Shown in pieces: positions 1-9,432 of a stretch of DNA of 64,000 nucleotides. Location of the stretch: NCBI GenBank assembly GCA_026874595.1, contig CM049306.1, positions 42,098,019-42,162,018 of the forward strand, read 5' to 3'. Made by a program: the position numbers and the translations under genes. Positions within the stretch are counted from its first letter, which is position 1. Each line of letters starts with the position of its first letter. Below the pieces are notes generated by a model. It saw nothing but the letters and a program-made list of their open reading frames with translations, ran no database searches and was not told the DNA's origin. Source of the stretch: Sipunculus nudus. Its lineage: Eukaryota; Annelida; Sipuncula; Golfingiida; Sipunculidae.

Positions 1-242
1 ACTGGCTATAACGGACAAGAGAATTTAGCCCCTTCGAAATTCCGTATGTGTTGTGTATAAACAGAACCTCTACAAGGCGGACACCTCGATCGCTACTGCG
101 GACAACGGAGAGCAGATTGCAACTCAAACGAACATTCAAAGAGTAAATGAACCTGACAAATACGGACACGATAAGCCATCTCCGGCGGACACTGATCACT
201 CGCCCCGGACAACATCAAAGGCCACAACTTTAGAAAGATTTC

Positions 243-245
<3 letters not shown>
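1..245. repeat. CGGACA-rich repeat, possible pogo/Tigger-like remnant
   Basis: The motif CGGACA or a close variant (ATAACGGACA, GGCGGACACCTCG, TGCGGACAAC, ATACGGACACG, GGCGGACACTG, CCCGGACAAC) recurs six times, and an ACCTCTACAAGG string is present. Ends reading ACCTCTATAACGGACACC are common in pogo/Tigger-type MITEs, so this may be such an end. That is inference only. It abuts a (TA)n tract and is cut by the window edge. The frame running through it into the TA tract encodes only Ile-Tyr repeats and is not a gene. Confidence 0.35.

Positions 246-246
<1 letters not shown>

Positions 247-336
<90 letters not shown>
247..336. repeat. (TA)n microsatellite
   Basis: About 45 TA units with one C interruption at 301. 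It produces spurious Ile-Tyr frames on both strands. Confidence 0.98.
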
Positions 337-339
<3 letters not shown>

Positions 340-910
340 TTAAAACGATTATGCGTGTACATGTAAAGAATCTAATCCCGTTGGAAATATACAAGAACAC
401 AAATATGTAACGAATTTAATCGATTATAAAGGTAGCGATCAATCATTGGTTAAACAGATTAATTGGCACACTACCAATACATATTGTATATAAATCAGAC
501 TATTGATACATATATACATATATGTGTGCTTTTATAAAACTGAGTTTATTTCTAGAGGTATTCATGTTTGATGTTACTATCAGATCAAGGACAGTTGTTT
601 CATCACATTTGAAACAGATGAACATTGGCACTTGTGCATAGTCCCGTTTCTAAATTCTATTTCCATATTCAATTTGCCATATAAGCATAGGAGTCCCTCG
701 CAAGTGACAATAACATAGCTGTGTCCCTTGCACATGTGGGATATTTTATCTTGTCAAACAAGAACAAGAACTGATAGACATTATACGTATTACTAATGAC
801 ATTAATAGTATCCACCAGCTCAGCTATTCTAACACAGCGCTGGCAATATCTCCCGAGGCTTTCAGTCTTTTCACACACACACACACAAATACATACATAT
901 ATATACATAT

Positions 911-1058
911 AACTCTGAAGAAAAACAACACTGTTAATTCACAACAGTCTGTTTCACGGGATGCGACCCGATCATCAGGTGAATGTGGTTAGAATGAAGC
1001 TAACGGTGTGGTTTGAAAAGCCGAGACTTTACGAGATTACAAGATTATGCTTAGTGCG
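911..1058 (-). mobile_element. Dispersed repeat with hammerhead ribozyme, Penelope-like (copy 1)
   Basis: This block matches 48242-48388 with about eight differences over roughly 149 bases (about 95 percent), and both copies sit directly beside TATATA sequence. On the minus strand it carries a complete hammerhead core (see 937-984). Penelope-like elements are known to carry hammerhead motifs in their terminal repeats and often end in simple repeats, so this is most likely a Penelope-like terminal fragment or a related retrozyme-like unit. No reverse transcriptase or GIY-YIG sequence is visible nearby, so the class is inferred from the ribozyme and the TA-rich end. Similarity ends at the GTGCGA motif near 1058, where poly-G follows. 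Confidence 0.75.
937..984 (-). ncRNA. Type I hammerhead self-cleaving ribozyme motif (copy 1)
   Basis: Read on the minus strand, the core is CUGAUGA (978-972), stem II CGGG/CCCG with a six-base loop UCGCAU, then GAAA (955-952). Stem III is three base pairs (ACA/UGU) closed by loop GAC. The cleavage-site base is U at 943, giving the triplet GUU. Stem I is a perfect six base pairs (AUUCAC/GUGAAU) that joins the open ends, which makes it type I. A U-U apposition replaces the usual G-C pair at the base of stem II. A tiny stem III is typical of hammerheads in Penelope-like elements and metazoan retrozymes, which often cut best as dimers. Cleavage is predicted between 943 and 942. Activity has not been shown. 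Confidence 0.8.
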
Positions 1059-1514
1059 ATTCGGGGCGGGGGGGGGGGGTATGTGAAAGACTGACACTGA
1101 TCCCATTGTCCTCGGGTGCACAATAGGATTGGTCGGGGTACACGTGCGCTACTGGAACATAACAGGGCAGGGCAAGGAGGTTATTTATTGTTTTAAATTT
1201 TATATATAATACAAAGATATGTTCCAGGATGCTCAATTAGCATACTGGACTGATTTGTAATAGGGTCTTGGAAGCAGTGAACATATCAGTAGTATGCATA
1301 TGATAAAAATACACATATACTATGGAAATACACAATATACAAGGCAAATATACAATATAAAAGGCAAATATACTATACTATACTCATACCAACTGGAATC
1401 CACTCGGTAAACTCACCATGATGTAGTGGTAACGCCATGTCCCTCATCACTGCAAAGCAGTGAGAGAACAACTACCTGAACAGGTAAGTCTGCCCAGCGG
1501 ATCCTCGTTGGGTT

Positions 1515-1525
1515 GGGGGGGGGGT

Positions 1526-1585
<60 letters not shown>

Positions 1586-1613
1586 GAGAGAGAGAGAGAG
1601 TGAGAGAGAGAGG
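1515..1613. repeat. Compound poly-G / (TA)n / (AG)n tract
   Basis: A run of G is followed by a short (TA)n and then about 70 bases of nearly pure AG with two interruptions. It is a purine tract of the H-DNA-forming type. The 1240-1510 segment before it is unique-looking sequence with no gene. Confidence 0.95.
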
Positions 1614-3000
1614 AGGATTGTAGTGGAGATTAAAATCCGTGAAGAGTGAACCTATTTACCTTTCACATACCAGGTATATTAAGTATATATGAAATACAGT
1701 GTAGTCTCCTTAAATATTACGGTATCTTTCAATATTTCGTTCTAAAACCGTTTGCTAAATCCGTTACGCAAGTGGAAAAAAGGCTTGCCACGGGTGCGAT
1801 GAATGATGAAAAACAAACAGCGATCACGCGACCTGTTGGACGTACAACCCAACTTCACAAATCAAGGTTTTCTAGCTTTTCCGGGTGTTTCTATTTTCAT
1901 GTTTGTTCTCTTTTTTATAATTTTCGCGTGTGCTCAACTAAGATCTTGCCTCTAGTCAAGGGGTCTTGTAATGGTAAACAGACACACGAGGACTGTGTTA
2001 ACTCACAGACAAAACCATGACAATGTATAAAACCAGTGAACAGGAGATATTAAGCTCGTGTGTCGGCATGGATTTGCTGGACAACTTTCGTTTTCACCCA
2101 AAATGAGTTAATAACGTGAAACAATACACATATTATTGCAAATGAATATGAACCTTAAGTGTCACTTATAGAGGTGTCTGTAATACAAAGATGCCAATAA
2201 GGAGAGGTTAATGATTCCTATGTTAATTATGAAACGGAGTGCTTGATCCCATAAGTTTAACTTCATGGTGTCTACAGTAGTAGGACAAGTTACACGTACA
2301 TGTACCACATATAAGAATTTATACTTATCCGCAAATCAAACCGATCTGAGGTGTAGGCTTTACCACCACTTCAGTCTGACATATGAACAAAAGACTTGTA
2401 TTATAATTTTGTATTCTTCTTTCACAGATTATTCGCATTTCCATGAGTTATAGTCTTTAATATTTTTTTTATTTAATTCAAATAAAAAATTAAATTATAT
2501 GTACCACATAAAATGGGTTGTTGACTGTTCCGCTACCCACATATTATATCAATGGTTGTATATACATTAAATATTTTTAACGATCCACTACACCGTGCGT
2601 TATATCATAAATCTAATTTTTAGATCAATTATGAATATTAGAAAACTGCACAATACTCAAACACTAAAAATTAGGCTATTTGGTAGCTGTCCTCTTGTTT
2701 TCAATTTGGCAAAGGCAATATTTTTTTATTAATACTATGACAGGCTCATCATTTTAACATCATACGCTGCCAACATAATTTAATCATCTATCTAAAAATG
2801 AAAGTTCTGTATATGACCTGCAGACAACGACTTGATATATTTCGCTTCCTTGAAATCTTTCAGAAACCCAGACACAGAAAAATGATATAATCGAATAGCA
2901 TTTAAATATATAGTATATATAAATAAATAAAGAAATATATATACGTTCGTTTCAACGGTGTTCAAACTGTTTGCAAGGAGGTGGAGAACATACATTATTT

Positions 3001-3003
<3 letters not shown>
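1614..3003. other. AT-rich stretch without recognised gene
   Basis: Only short frames occur; the longest is 124 codons at 1646-2020, with no recognisable motif. Base composition is uniform. No repeat copy elsewhere in the window was noticed. Confidence 0.6.
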
Positions 3004-3049
<46 letters not shown>

Positions 3050-3059
3050 ATATATATAA
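3004..3059. repeat. (TA)n microsatellite
   Basis: TA units with one TTT interruption near 3036. It lies just upstream of the 21-bp minisatellite. Confidence 0.97.
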
Positions 3060-3120
3060 TGCTTATACACATATCAGTTGGTCTGTTTTGTAGTCTGTGA
3101 AACAGATCCGTAAGATTTAT

Positions 3121-3372
3121 TATGTCGTACGTACGAGATAATATGTCGTACGTACGAGATAATATGTCGTACGTACGAGATAGTATGTCGTACGTACGAG
3201 ATAATATGTCGTACGTACGAGATAATAAGTCGTACGTACGAGGTAATATGTCGTACGTACGAGATAGTATGTCGTACGTACGAGATAACATGTCGTACGT
3301 ACGAGATACTATGTCGTACGTACGAGATACTATGTCGTACGTACGAAATACTATGTCGTACGTACGAGATAA
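3121..3372. repeat. 21-bp palindromic minisatellite, 12 units
   Basis: Twelve uninterrupted units of 21 bp fill 252 bases exactly. Each unit contains the 12-bp perfect palindrome TCGTACGTACGA and a variable spacer of the type GATAATATG. Differences lie almost only in the spacer (AAT, AGT, AAC, ACT), with one change at the palindrome edge (CGAAAT near 3349). Because 21 is a multiple of three, the array is open on both strands, encoding repeats of MSYVRDN on plus and RTYDILS-type units on minus. This is a by-product of the period and not evidence of a protein. The repeated CpG-containing palindrome can form hairpins or cruciforms. Confidence 0.97.
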
Positions 3373-3544
3373 ATAATTGATTTTTCTTTTACTAGGTGGC
3401 AGCAATACGCTTCCGTAGTGTTAGGGGTAACAGGAATATTTTTTTTTTTTCAAATTAACGACATCTGAAAACATTTTATTCCAAAATACCAATTTCTTCA
3501 AATGATATTTTTTTTAAGTATAATTTAATATTCATGTTTTACTT

Positions 3545-3720
3545 AACTGCCAGATCATCAACCCGCAGCCCGCCCCGCCCCGCAGAGACGTCATTTCGGC
3601 CCGTCCCGCCCCGCACTTTTCTCAGATGCAGCCCGCCCCGCCCCGCAAAGATTCCTATGCGGGGGCCCGCGGGGGACCTCGGGTTGCGGGTCAAAGCCCG
3701 CCCTGCGCAGGGCCCTAATG
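3545..3720. mobile_element. Very GC-rich element end, hAT-like fragment
   Basis: This island is dominated by CCCGCCCCGCC motifs and ends in GCGCAGGGCCCTAATG inside otherwise AT-rich DNA. A related block lies at 61215-61390; both begin AACTGCCA(G/A)ATCA followed by GCAGCCCGCCCCGC or a close form. Ends with TAGGGCCCTGCGC-type sequence followed by alternating CCCGC/GGGTC are typical of some hAT elements, so a degenerate hAT-like terminus is my inference. It should not be read as a CpG-island promoter. Confidence 0.5.
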
Positions 3721-4218
3721 CACAATAAACGCACGCATTCATGATGCAATGATAAAAGGGCAAAGGGCGAAGCAGCTAAATATATGGAATGTCGGTCATT
3801 TTATCTGAATAGACACAATCACTTCGCAATCACAAAGAATTTATGCGAAATTTAAACCACTTCTTCTGGTCAAGAGTACGGGTGCAGATTGAATGGGAGT
3901 TATCTTACATTGTTTTTGATGTGAGGTTTATAACAGAAAACACCGGGCTCCGTCTTATAACATGGTCTGGGGAATCAGTCATGTCGCATGAGAGACCGGC
4001 ACAACGCTATATAATTGACATCTGATGTTTTTTTAAATGACTCCAGGAAATTGTGTCAGTGGATGTTATTCTGCAAGTGTAGAGACACTTACAGAAGAGT
4101 TGAATGTTTCTCCGGACCACTGTCTCAGTTAGCTATTTTTTTAATGTCACGTTGGTACAAATTGAAAACTCCCATAATAACCTTTTTTCCCTGCCCGTTG
4201 CCCCATATACTTGTACTA

Positions 4219-4247
4219 AATATTATTATTATTATTATTATTATTTT
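4219..4247. repeat. (ATT)n microsatellite
   Basis: About nine ATT units. Confidence 0.95.
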
Positions 4248-4924
4248 AGGTTAATAAAATGAGTTTATTGCAAACTCTTAAATCGGTATGTGCAGTTTGT
4301 AAAGTAACATGTAACAATAGGACATTATTTGCATTTTGCTTTGTATGAATAACACGATTGTGTTGAATGTTGTATCTTTATTTGTCCATTTAGATTCAAA
4401 GGAAAGAAAAATTCGAGACAAACGAAAAATTTGGATTGCATATATAAGAGTAATACATGGTATTCTATATGGGTGCTTTTATTTACGCATCACAATTTCA
4501 AAAGAGGTGACTCTGCGATTTATGAATTCTTAAAAGGGCACTGCAGTTCTTAATGATTCAAACGAATATTAGAGCTCAATGCATTATATTGTACTTTTCT
4601 TTCACGTTTTATATATCGAATTCTGGCTGAACCGGCTATGAATTTCAAAGATAACAGAGGGTTTGTAATAGTTACATCTATAGAGGTTTTTAAAGAATAC
4701 TGGGATAACATTGAAAGCCACATTTAGTACACTTTATATTGTTATATATAGTACACGTACCTCTTTGTATGCTGTTCCTGTACATTGTATTCTGCGGTAT
4801 TATCCCCGTCTTAGCCGAAGTTAGCGATACAGTATGTTAAAATATAATGTTCATAATTAATGAATATTAGATTTTGTAAATTTAATTATATAAGCAAAAT
4901 ATTTAGCCTGAATAAATTATAGAG

Positions 4925-5215
4925 GAAGGGGGCCTGGCCAGCTGTGCGGTAACACGATCGGCCCTCCCCGCTGACGAACCGGGTTAAATCCCTGGTGTTG
5001 CCATAAAAGTGGGTTGTAGTTGCCCGTCTAAGGTCGGTGGTTCTCTCTACGATCCTCTACTCTATCAATATCTTCTATTTTTGCCTTAAATATATCGTAT
5101 TTACCGAAAAAACTCAATCTGTCAAACTTTGTCGTTGCCGAGGGAGCCAGTCGGGCTGGATTTTCCGATGACTGGCTCAAGCGCCGCCTTCCCTTTCAGT
5201 CAGTCAGTTAAGCCT
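4925..5215 (+). mobile_element. tRNA-headed SINE
   Basis: The head shows RNA polymerase III internal promoter boxes at tRNA spacing: a box A-like TGGCCAGCTGTGCGG at 4935-4949 and a box B-like GGGTTAAATCCC at 4981-4992. A non-tRNA body follows, running through GTGGGTTGTAGTTGCCCG and GGTGGTTCTCTCTACGATCC to GACTGGCTCAAGC. The box B has one departure from GGTTCGANNCC. The 3' boundary is uncertain; the last 60 bases contain CAGTCAGTCAGT. It is not a functional tRNA because acceptor pairing is lost. Confidence 0.6.
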
Positions 5216-6774
5216 GAATCATAGATATTGTCATTTTCTAGATATCAGTGGTAGGAATTTGCTGTAAAATCATGTTTGATGACTGACAGAAGGAAACGCC
5301 GGATGATCGGTTATTAATCGAATATTTATATACCATCATCTTTACCGTGAAATTTGTTGTATATAATTACACATGTGTACCTAAAATATTGACCGAGTGA
5401 ATCCAGTCGGGCTTGTACATAAGGCTGACAGGTAAAGGTAACGGCCGGGTTGATGACACAACCCTTGTTCGCTGGACGAAGTTCAGTTTTAATGCTGTTC
5501 TCTACCTTGTGTTCCGTCTTTCATATATCTCTGACAGGATTAGAATATTTTTTCTTGATAAATTATATGCATGTGCATATATTTATAATCGTTTATGATC
5601 GATTATGTAAAATATAATCGACTATGAAAGAAAACGACCAATCATCACTATAACGGATTACTTGGCACAACACTGCTAGATAAACGTATTGGCTCAAGTA
5701 GTCTCATTTGTATAGTCACTTAGTTAACAAGATCTCAGTTAAGAACCCTGTAAGATTGACCGATTGCAGGTCAATAAATCGATGCTTATCATCGATGAAC
5801 GTTCAATGAAGAAAACCTGTACATTATCAGATGAATGGCTGACTGAGCTTAGCACACAGTCTCAGTGTTGTAGATCTGGTTTGTCTTTCATGTCGTTGCC
5901 TCAAGCGTAGATTATTTCATAGACATGCAATCACCTAATCACACACGTCATGTTCACATACATTGAAATTTGGCTTTGAGCCACTGCTTTGAACCTCTGT
6001 TATACGGCTTATGCGGCTTATATATTCCTTGGAGCCAAACTCTGATGTATTTCTTATAGAAAATGAAGAAGGTCATATACATCTTCCTCAGATTCAGTTT
6101 CCTGGCCTCCTTGCGCAGATACCTTGCTTTCGCCTGCAACCAGGCCTGATTTTTCATATATGTTGTTCAGGTGCTAAAGTGATGGTGCCGAGGTCTTAAC
6201 AGCCAATCAGCTCCAATGTTACAAAACTAAACGGTACAAAGATTTAAAGAAAAACACTTCTCACGCCTTATCAACAAGAACACATGCACCGGAAACTCAC
6301 ACGGTTACAAAGTCTAAATATGATCGGTCAGATTTTCGATAACATGATATAATCTCCCATAGCCAGACGGTTGATCTAAAAATAGCGATAAATTTTTTCT
6401 CTCCGCCGCGTAGACTCGTCGTACGCGATTATACTGATTGGTTAATAATCCAAAAAAAAAAAAGCAAACTCGGCGGCTCGCTAAAGCAAGGTCTCTGCTA
6501 AACCACGGCAGATACCTGGCTGTTAAGAAGATGGGATGGTCAAGTGACTTGCAAGCTACGATTTATGAATTTTTTTTTTCATTCCAGATGCCGCACCTGT
6601 GTGTTCATCTCATGCAGTACAACAAACTAAAGTTAACCTGATGTCAACTAAAGGCTCACTTTATGTCATTTGTCATTGTAGTGTTAGTATAATTTTAATA
6701 CGTTATGTCATGTTTGAGTAGCCTGCACCTGATGTTCCCGAGTCGAAATCAGTTGTGTTCTCACAGAAAAACTG
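5216..6774. other. Stretch without recognised gene
   Basis: Unique-looking sequence. Short frames of up to 67 codons (for example 5954-6157 minus and 6438-6641 plus) show no motif. No tandem repeat was noticed. Confidence 0.55.
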
Positions 6775-6890
6775 TGCTTTTACTGAGATCTATAACTTTT
6801 AGTTGCAGGGGATATCAAGGTATGTGAAGTCACTGCCGAGTTGACAGGGCTCAAAGATGTGCCAATCGTTTTTTAACAAAATCACACAGT
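6775..6890 (+). repeat. Local direct repeat, copy 1
   Basis: It shares an ordered series of blocks with 7980-8095: GCTTTTACTGAGATCTATAA, GGGATATC, GATGTGCCAAT, then AATCACACA. The copies are about 1.2 kb apart in the same orientation and clearly diverged. They are too short and diverged to be called LTRs; remnants of one dispersed family are more likely. Confidence 0.7.
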
Positions 6891-7261
6891 ACCATTAAGT
6901 TTAACATTTTGATGTAAGACTGGTTCCGACAGACCTTACAACACCATAAAAATATTTATTTTGCTGCAAGTATTAACATTTTTACCAAGGGCCATGACAA
7001 AATAATCATAAATAATACATTTTTTTCACATTCTAAATGTCTGGTGCTCAAACAAGAAAGATTGACTCATACAGGACTGTGGATTTTATTTTTGTGAACT
7101 AAAGCTAGTACATTGTGCATTATATTTCTTTATAATGGTAGTTTTTTTTTATTAAAAGATTTACCCACATATAGTTAAATACATTCGTCCAACCTCCAAG
7201 CAATAAGTAGGCGTGTCAGAAATAAGTAAGCACCTTAAGGCTAACCAAAGCAGCTTCATCC

Positions 7262-7560
7262 AGGCTGTTGCGGTGTTCTACTATAATTTGGGCTTGATCC
7301 TACTATATAACGGGCGTGGTCCAAAAGTGTTATTCCGCGGACACGTCCCCTAATTGCCAAGTTCCCTCCTCAGGTAGATTCTTGCCTGGAAGCTGTCCGT
7401 GTAAGACTGTCGTGTCTCGTCCTTTCTGAACCCTGACATATTTATTTCTGCCAGTTTCTTGGAACCGCTCAATGGGGTTGCAATTTAGAGAACTCACTAA
7501 AAGCCGGATGTCACAGATCGCATGTCGAATTATGGGTGTACAGCTAGAATATAAAATTGC
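7262..7560 (+). repeat. Dispersed repeat family R1, copy 1
   Basis: Matches 21368-21665 in the same orientation. Shared landmarks in order are CTATAATTTG, GGGCGTG.TCCAA, GTTATTCCGC, GATTCT..CCTGG, AACCCTG.CA and GGATRTCACAGAT, ending at GGGT.TACAGCTAG. Identity is moderate with indels. No coding frame is shared, so it looks like an old non-coding repeat. Confidence 0.7.
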
Positions 7561-7979
7561 GCTATATGTATTATGTTACATGTGCTACCTAAGACTGAGC
7601 AATTCGTGATACATAGCGGCTGAGGCTGTGTCTCTTCCTATGCATTCTATAGAAGATCATTTTTTAAACCCTTTTCAACTGAAATTTATGGATCTATAGT
7701 ATCTAAAATCTGGTTTAAACTTCCCATTGAACATAATGTTGCAGTTGTTACAGCTTATATCTTCCCACTTGTGCCTTATTTAGGTTAAGTAAACCTATTC
7801 CACTTGCATTTGTTATGTAAACGGAGGATTTCATCCAGATCCATGACTTTGCCCTGGTTTAATTGGCTGGTACACATGTGAAAATCATGGACTTAATTTT
7901 ATCAACAACTCAGATCTGGTAATGCATGTTGTTTTTATCCCCCGCTGAAAATTTGAGACGGACAGTGGCAAGAATACTA

Positions 7980-8095
7980 TGCTTTTACTGAGATCTATAA
8001 TATTTAGTCACATGGGATATCCAAGTTTGTGACTTCATTGCTGAGTGGACAGTGTTCATTGATGTGCCAATAGTTTTTGAACAAATCACACAATC
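7980..8095 (+). repeat. Local direct repeat, copy 2
   Basis: Partner of 6775-6890, with the same block order and several substitutions and small gaps. Confidence 0.7.
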
Positions 8096-8399
8096 TCATT
8101 TTTTAGTGGAAAATAGATAGAAGAAAAATGTTTTTCCTCCAGGAATTGGGCTCATTTAATGTCAAATCTATATTTATATTTTTTTCATAAGCAAATATGA
8201 TAATAAAATGAGATTTGGAATACATTTGCTTGACCTTCAGGGAAGGATACAGGATCTTATAATAAGAGAGGCAGCTCAACACTGCATGGCACAGGTTAAT
8301 AAGAGTCCCGGAAGTAGAACTTATATAACTCTCGCATACAGAAGTCAAGAAAATATATGCGAGAAGTAAAATCCGGGGCCTGTTCTATATCACAGATAT

Positions 8400-8462
8400 T
8401 TAGGTTGAAAAAGATAGGGCGCATCCCCCCTCCCCCCCTTGTGCCCCCTCCAAACCCGCCCC
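8400..8462. mobile_element. hAT-like element right-end fragment
   Basis: A C-rich run ending in CCCGCCCCTG resembles the right ends of the hAT-like elements at 17799-18195 and 31133-32289. No matching left end was found, so it is a truncated fragment. Confidence 0.4.
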
Positions 8463-8655
8463 TGTCAAATTTGATATAATTCATCCATGAATTAATGGAG
8501 GATGTGTCATCACCTAGGACAAAGGAATTATTAATTAACGTGACAGACAATGCTCGTAAAAAACGGGGGAACACTACTTATTGTGAAATAAAAAACCTTC
8601 CACAATCACTGATATAAAATGACGACCAGGTGTTAATACTCAAAAGTACCCTATT

Positions 8656-8717
8656 TCAGGTTATCCCCCGGGAATTTGAAATAAAATTCAAATACCCGTA
8701 GGATAGCTATAACCTGA
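8656..8717. other. Two-stage foldback hairpin
   Basis: The outer arms TCAGGTTAT (8656-8664) and ATAACCTGA (8709-8717) are perfectly complementary. Inside them is a second stem, ATTTGAA (8674-8680) with TTCAAAT (8687-8693), capped by six bases and extended by GGG/CCC. The whole is about 62 bases long. It could be a MITE core or an RNA hairpin; nothing shows that it is transcribed. Confidence 0.6.
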
Positions 8718-8769
8718 TTTCAGGTTACCTCATCACTGTTCAGATGATACCCCCTCGCTGATGTAAGCT

Positions 8770-9000
8770 ACATTATAAATTCTTATGGTTGTCCCCGCTT
8801 CCGCGGACGGGTGGACATTGAGTTGGTTGTGTCTGTCTGTCTGTCTGTCGACCTTTCCGTTTGTCCTTCAGGTTTTCGTTTCCGTGCGATAACTTTCCTA
8901 AATATTATCCGATTTCATTCAAATTTGGCTCAGTGATTGCTCTCATGCATACTTGGTTGGTATTGGTTTTGGAGTGTCTGTCTGAAAATTTATCATAACC
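8770..9000 (+). repeat. Dispersed repeat with GTCT tract
   Basis: A TGTCTGTCTGTC tract at about 8828-8850 is followed by TTCCGTGCGATAACTTTCC and GATTTCATTCAAATTTGG. This arrangement resembles a non-coding repeat seen widely in marine invertebrate genomes, but that comparison is from memory. No frame or clear termini are present. Confidence 0.45.
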
Positions 9001-9387
9001 AGCTCCAAAACTAAAAATTTACCCTTTTGTTCCCAATTCACAACAAAACATATGACACGTGTAGACAACTTCATGGGACAATGAAAACTAAAACACAGCC
9101 ACTATGATATGTCGAGACATCTTCAGGGGAAAATAAAAACTAAAACATATTGAGAAGGCAAGCAGAGGCCCAAATACACAAATTTGCTTGGTTACTCATG
9201 AGATGTGAATTAAAAAAAAAACACGTTGAAGATGCAAGTCGAAAAAAATATCGCAATATTTCAATATTTATACTGACTCATGCACATCACAAAATCCCAT
9301 TGCGCATGACATATACACATAAACATAAAATAGAACCCAATTTAAGCAATCAAAAAGAACAAAATTGCAATCATTATATATAACTTA

Positions 9388-9432
9388 TCATAAAGAAACA
9401 ATCTTGAAGGGTTAATTTGAAATCCTAGTGGT
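9388..9432 (+). repeat. Short dispersed repeat, copy 1
   Basis: CATAAAGAAACAATC, then TTGAAGGGTTAATTTGAAATC matches 20683-20728 with few differences. It is probably a fragment of a longer family. Confidence 0.45.

Noticed and set aside
3121-3372. A CRISPR array
   Set aside because: Units are contiguous with no unique spacers of 25-40 bases, and the host is eukaryotic.
2995-3405. 136-codon minus-strand frame with repeated RTYDI units, and the matching plus-strand MSYVRD frame at 3122-3376
   Set aside because: It is the 21-bp minisatellite and a (TA)n tract read in frame. The period is a multiple of three and both strands are open, so there is no evidence of a protein.
3545-3720. A CpG-island promoter
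   Set aside because: Related sequence at 61.2 kb and transposon-like ends explain the GC richness; no downstream gene was found.
6775-8095. A pair of LTRs flanking a 1.1-kb element
   Set aside because: The copies are only about 115 bases, strongly diverged, lack TG...CA ends and flank no retroviral-type sequence.
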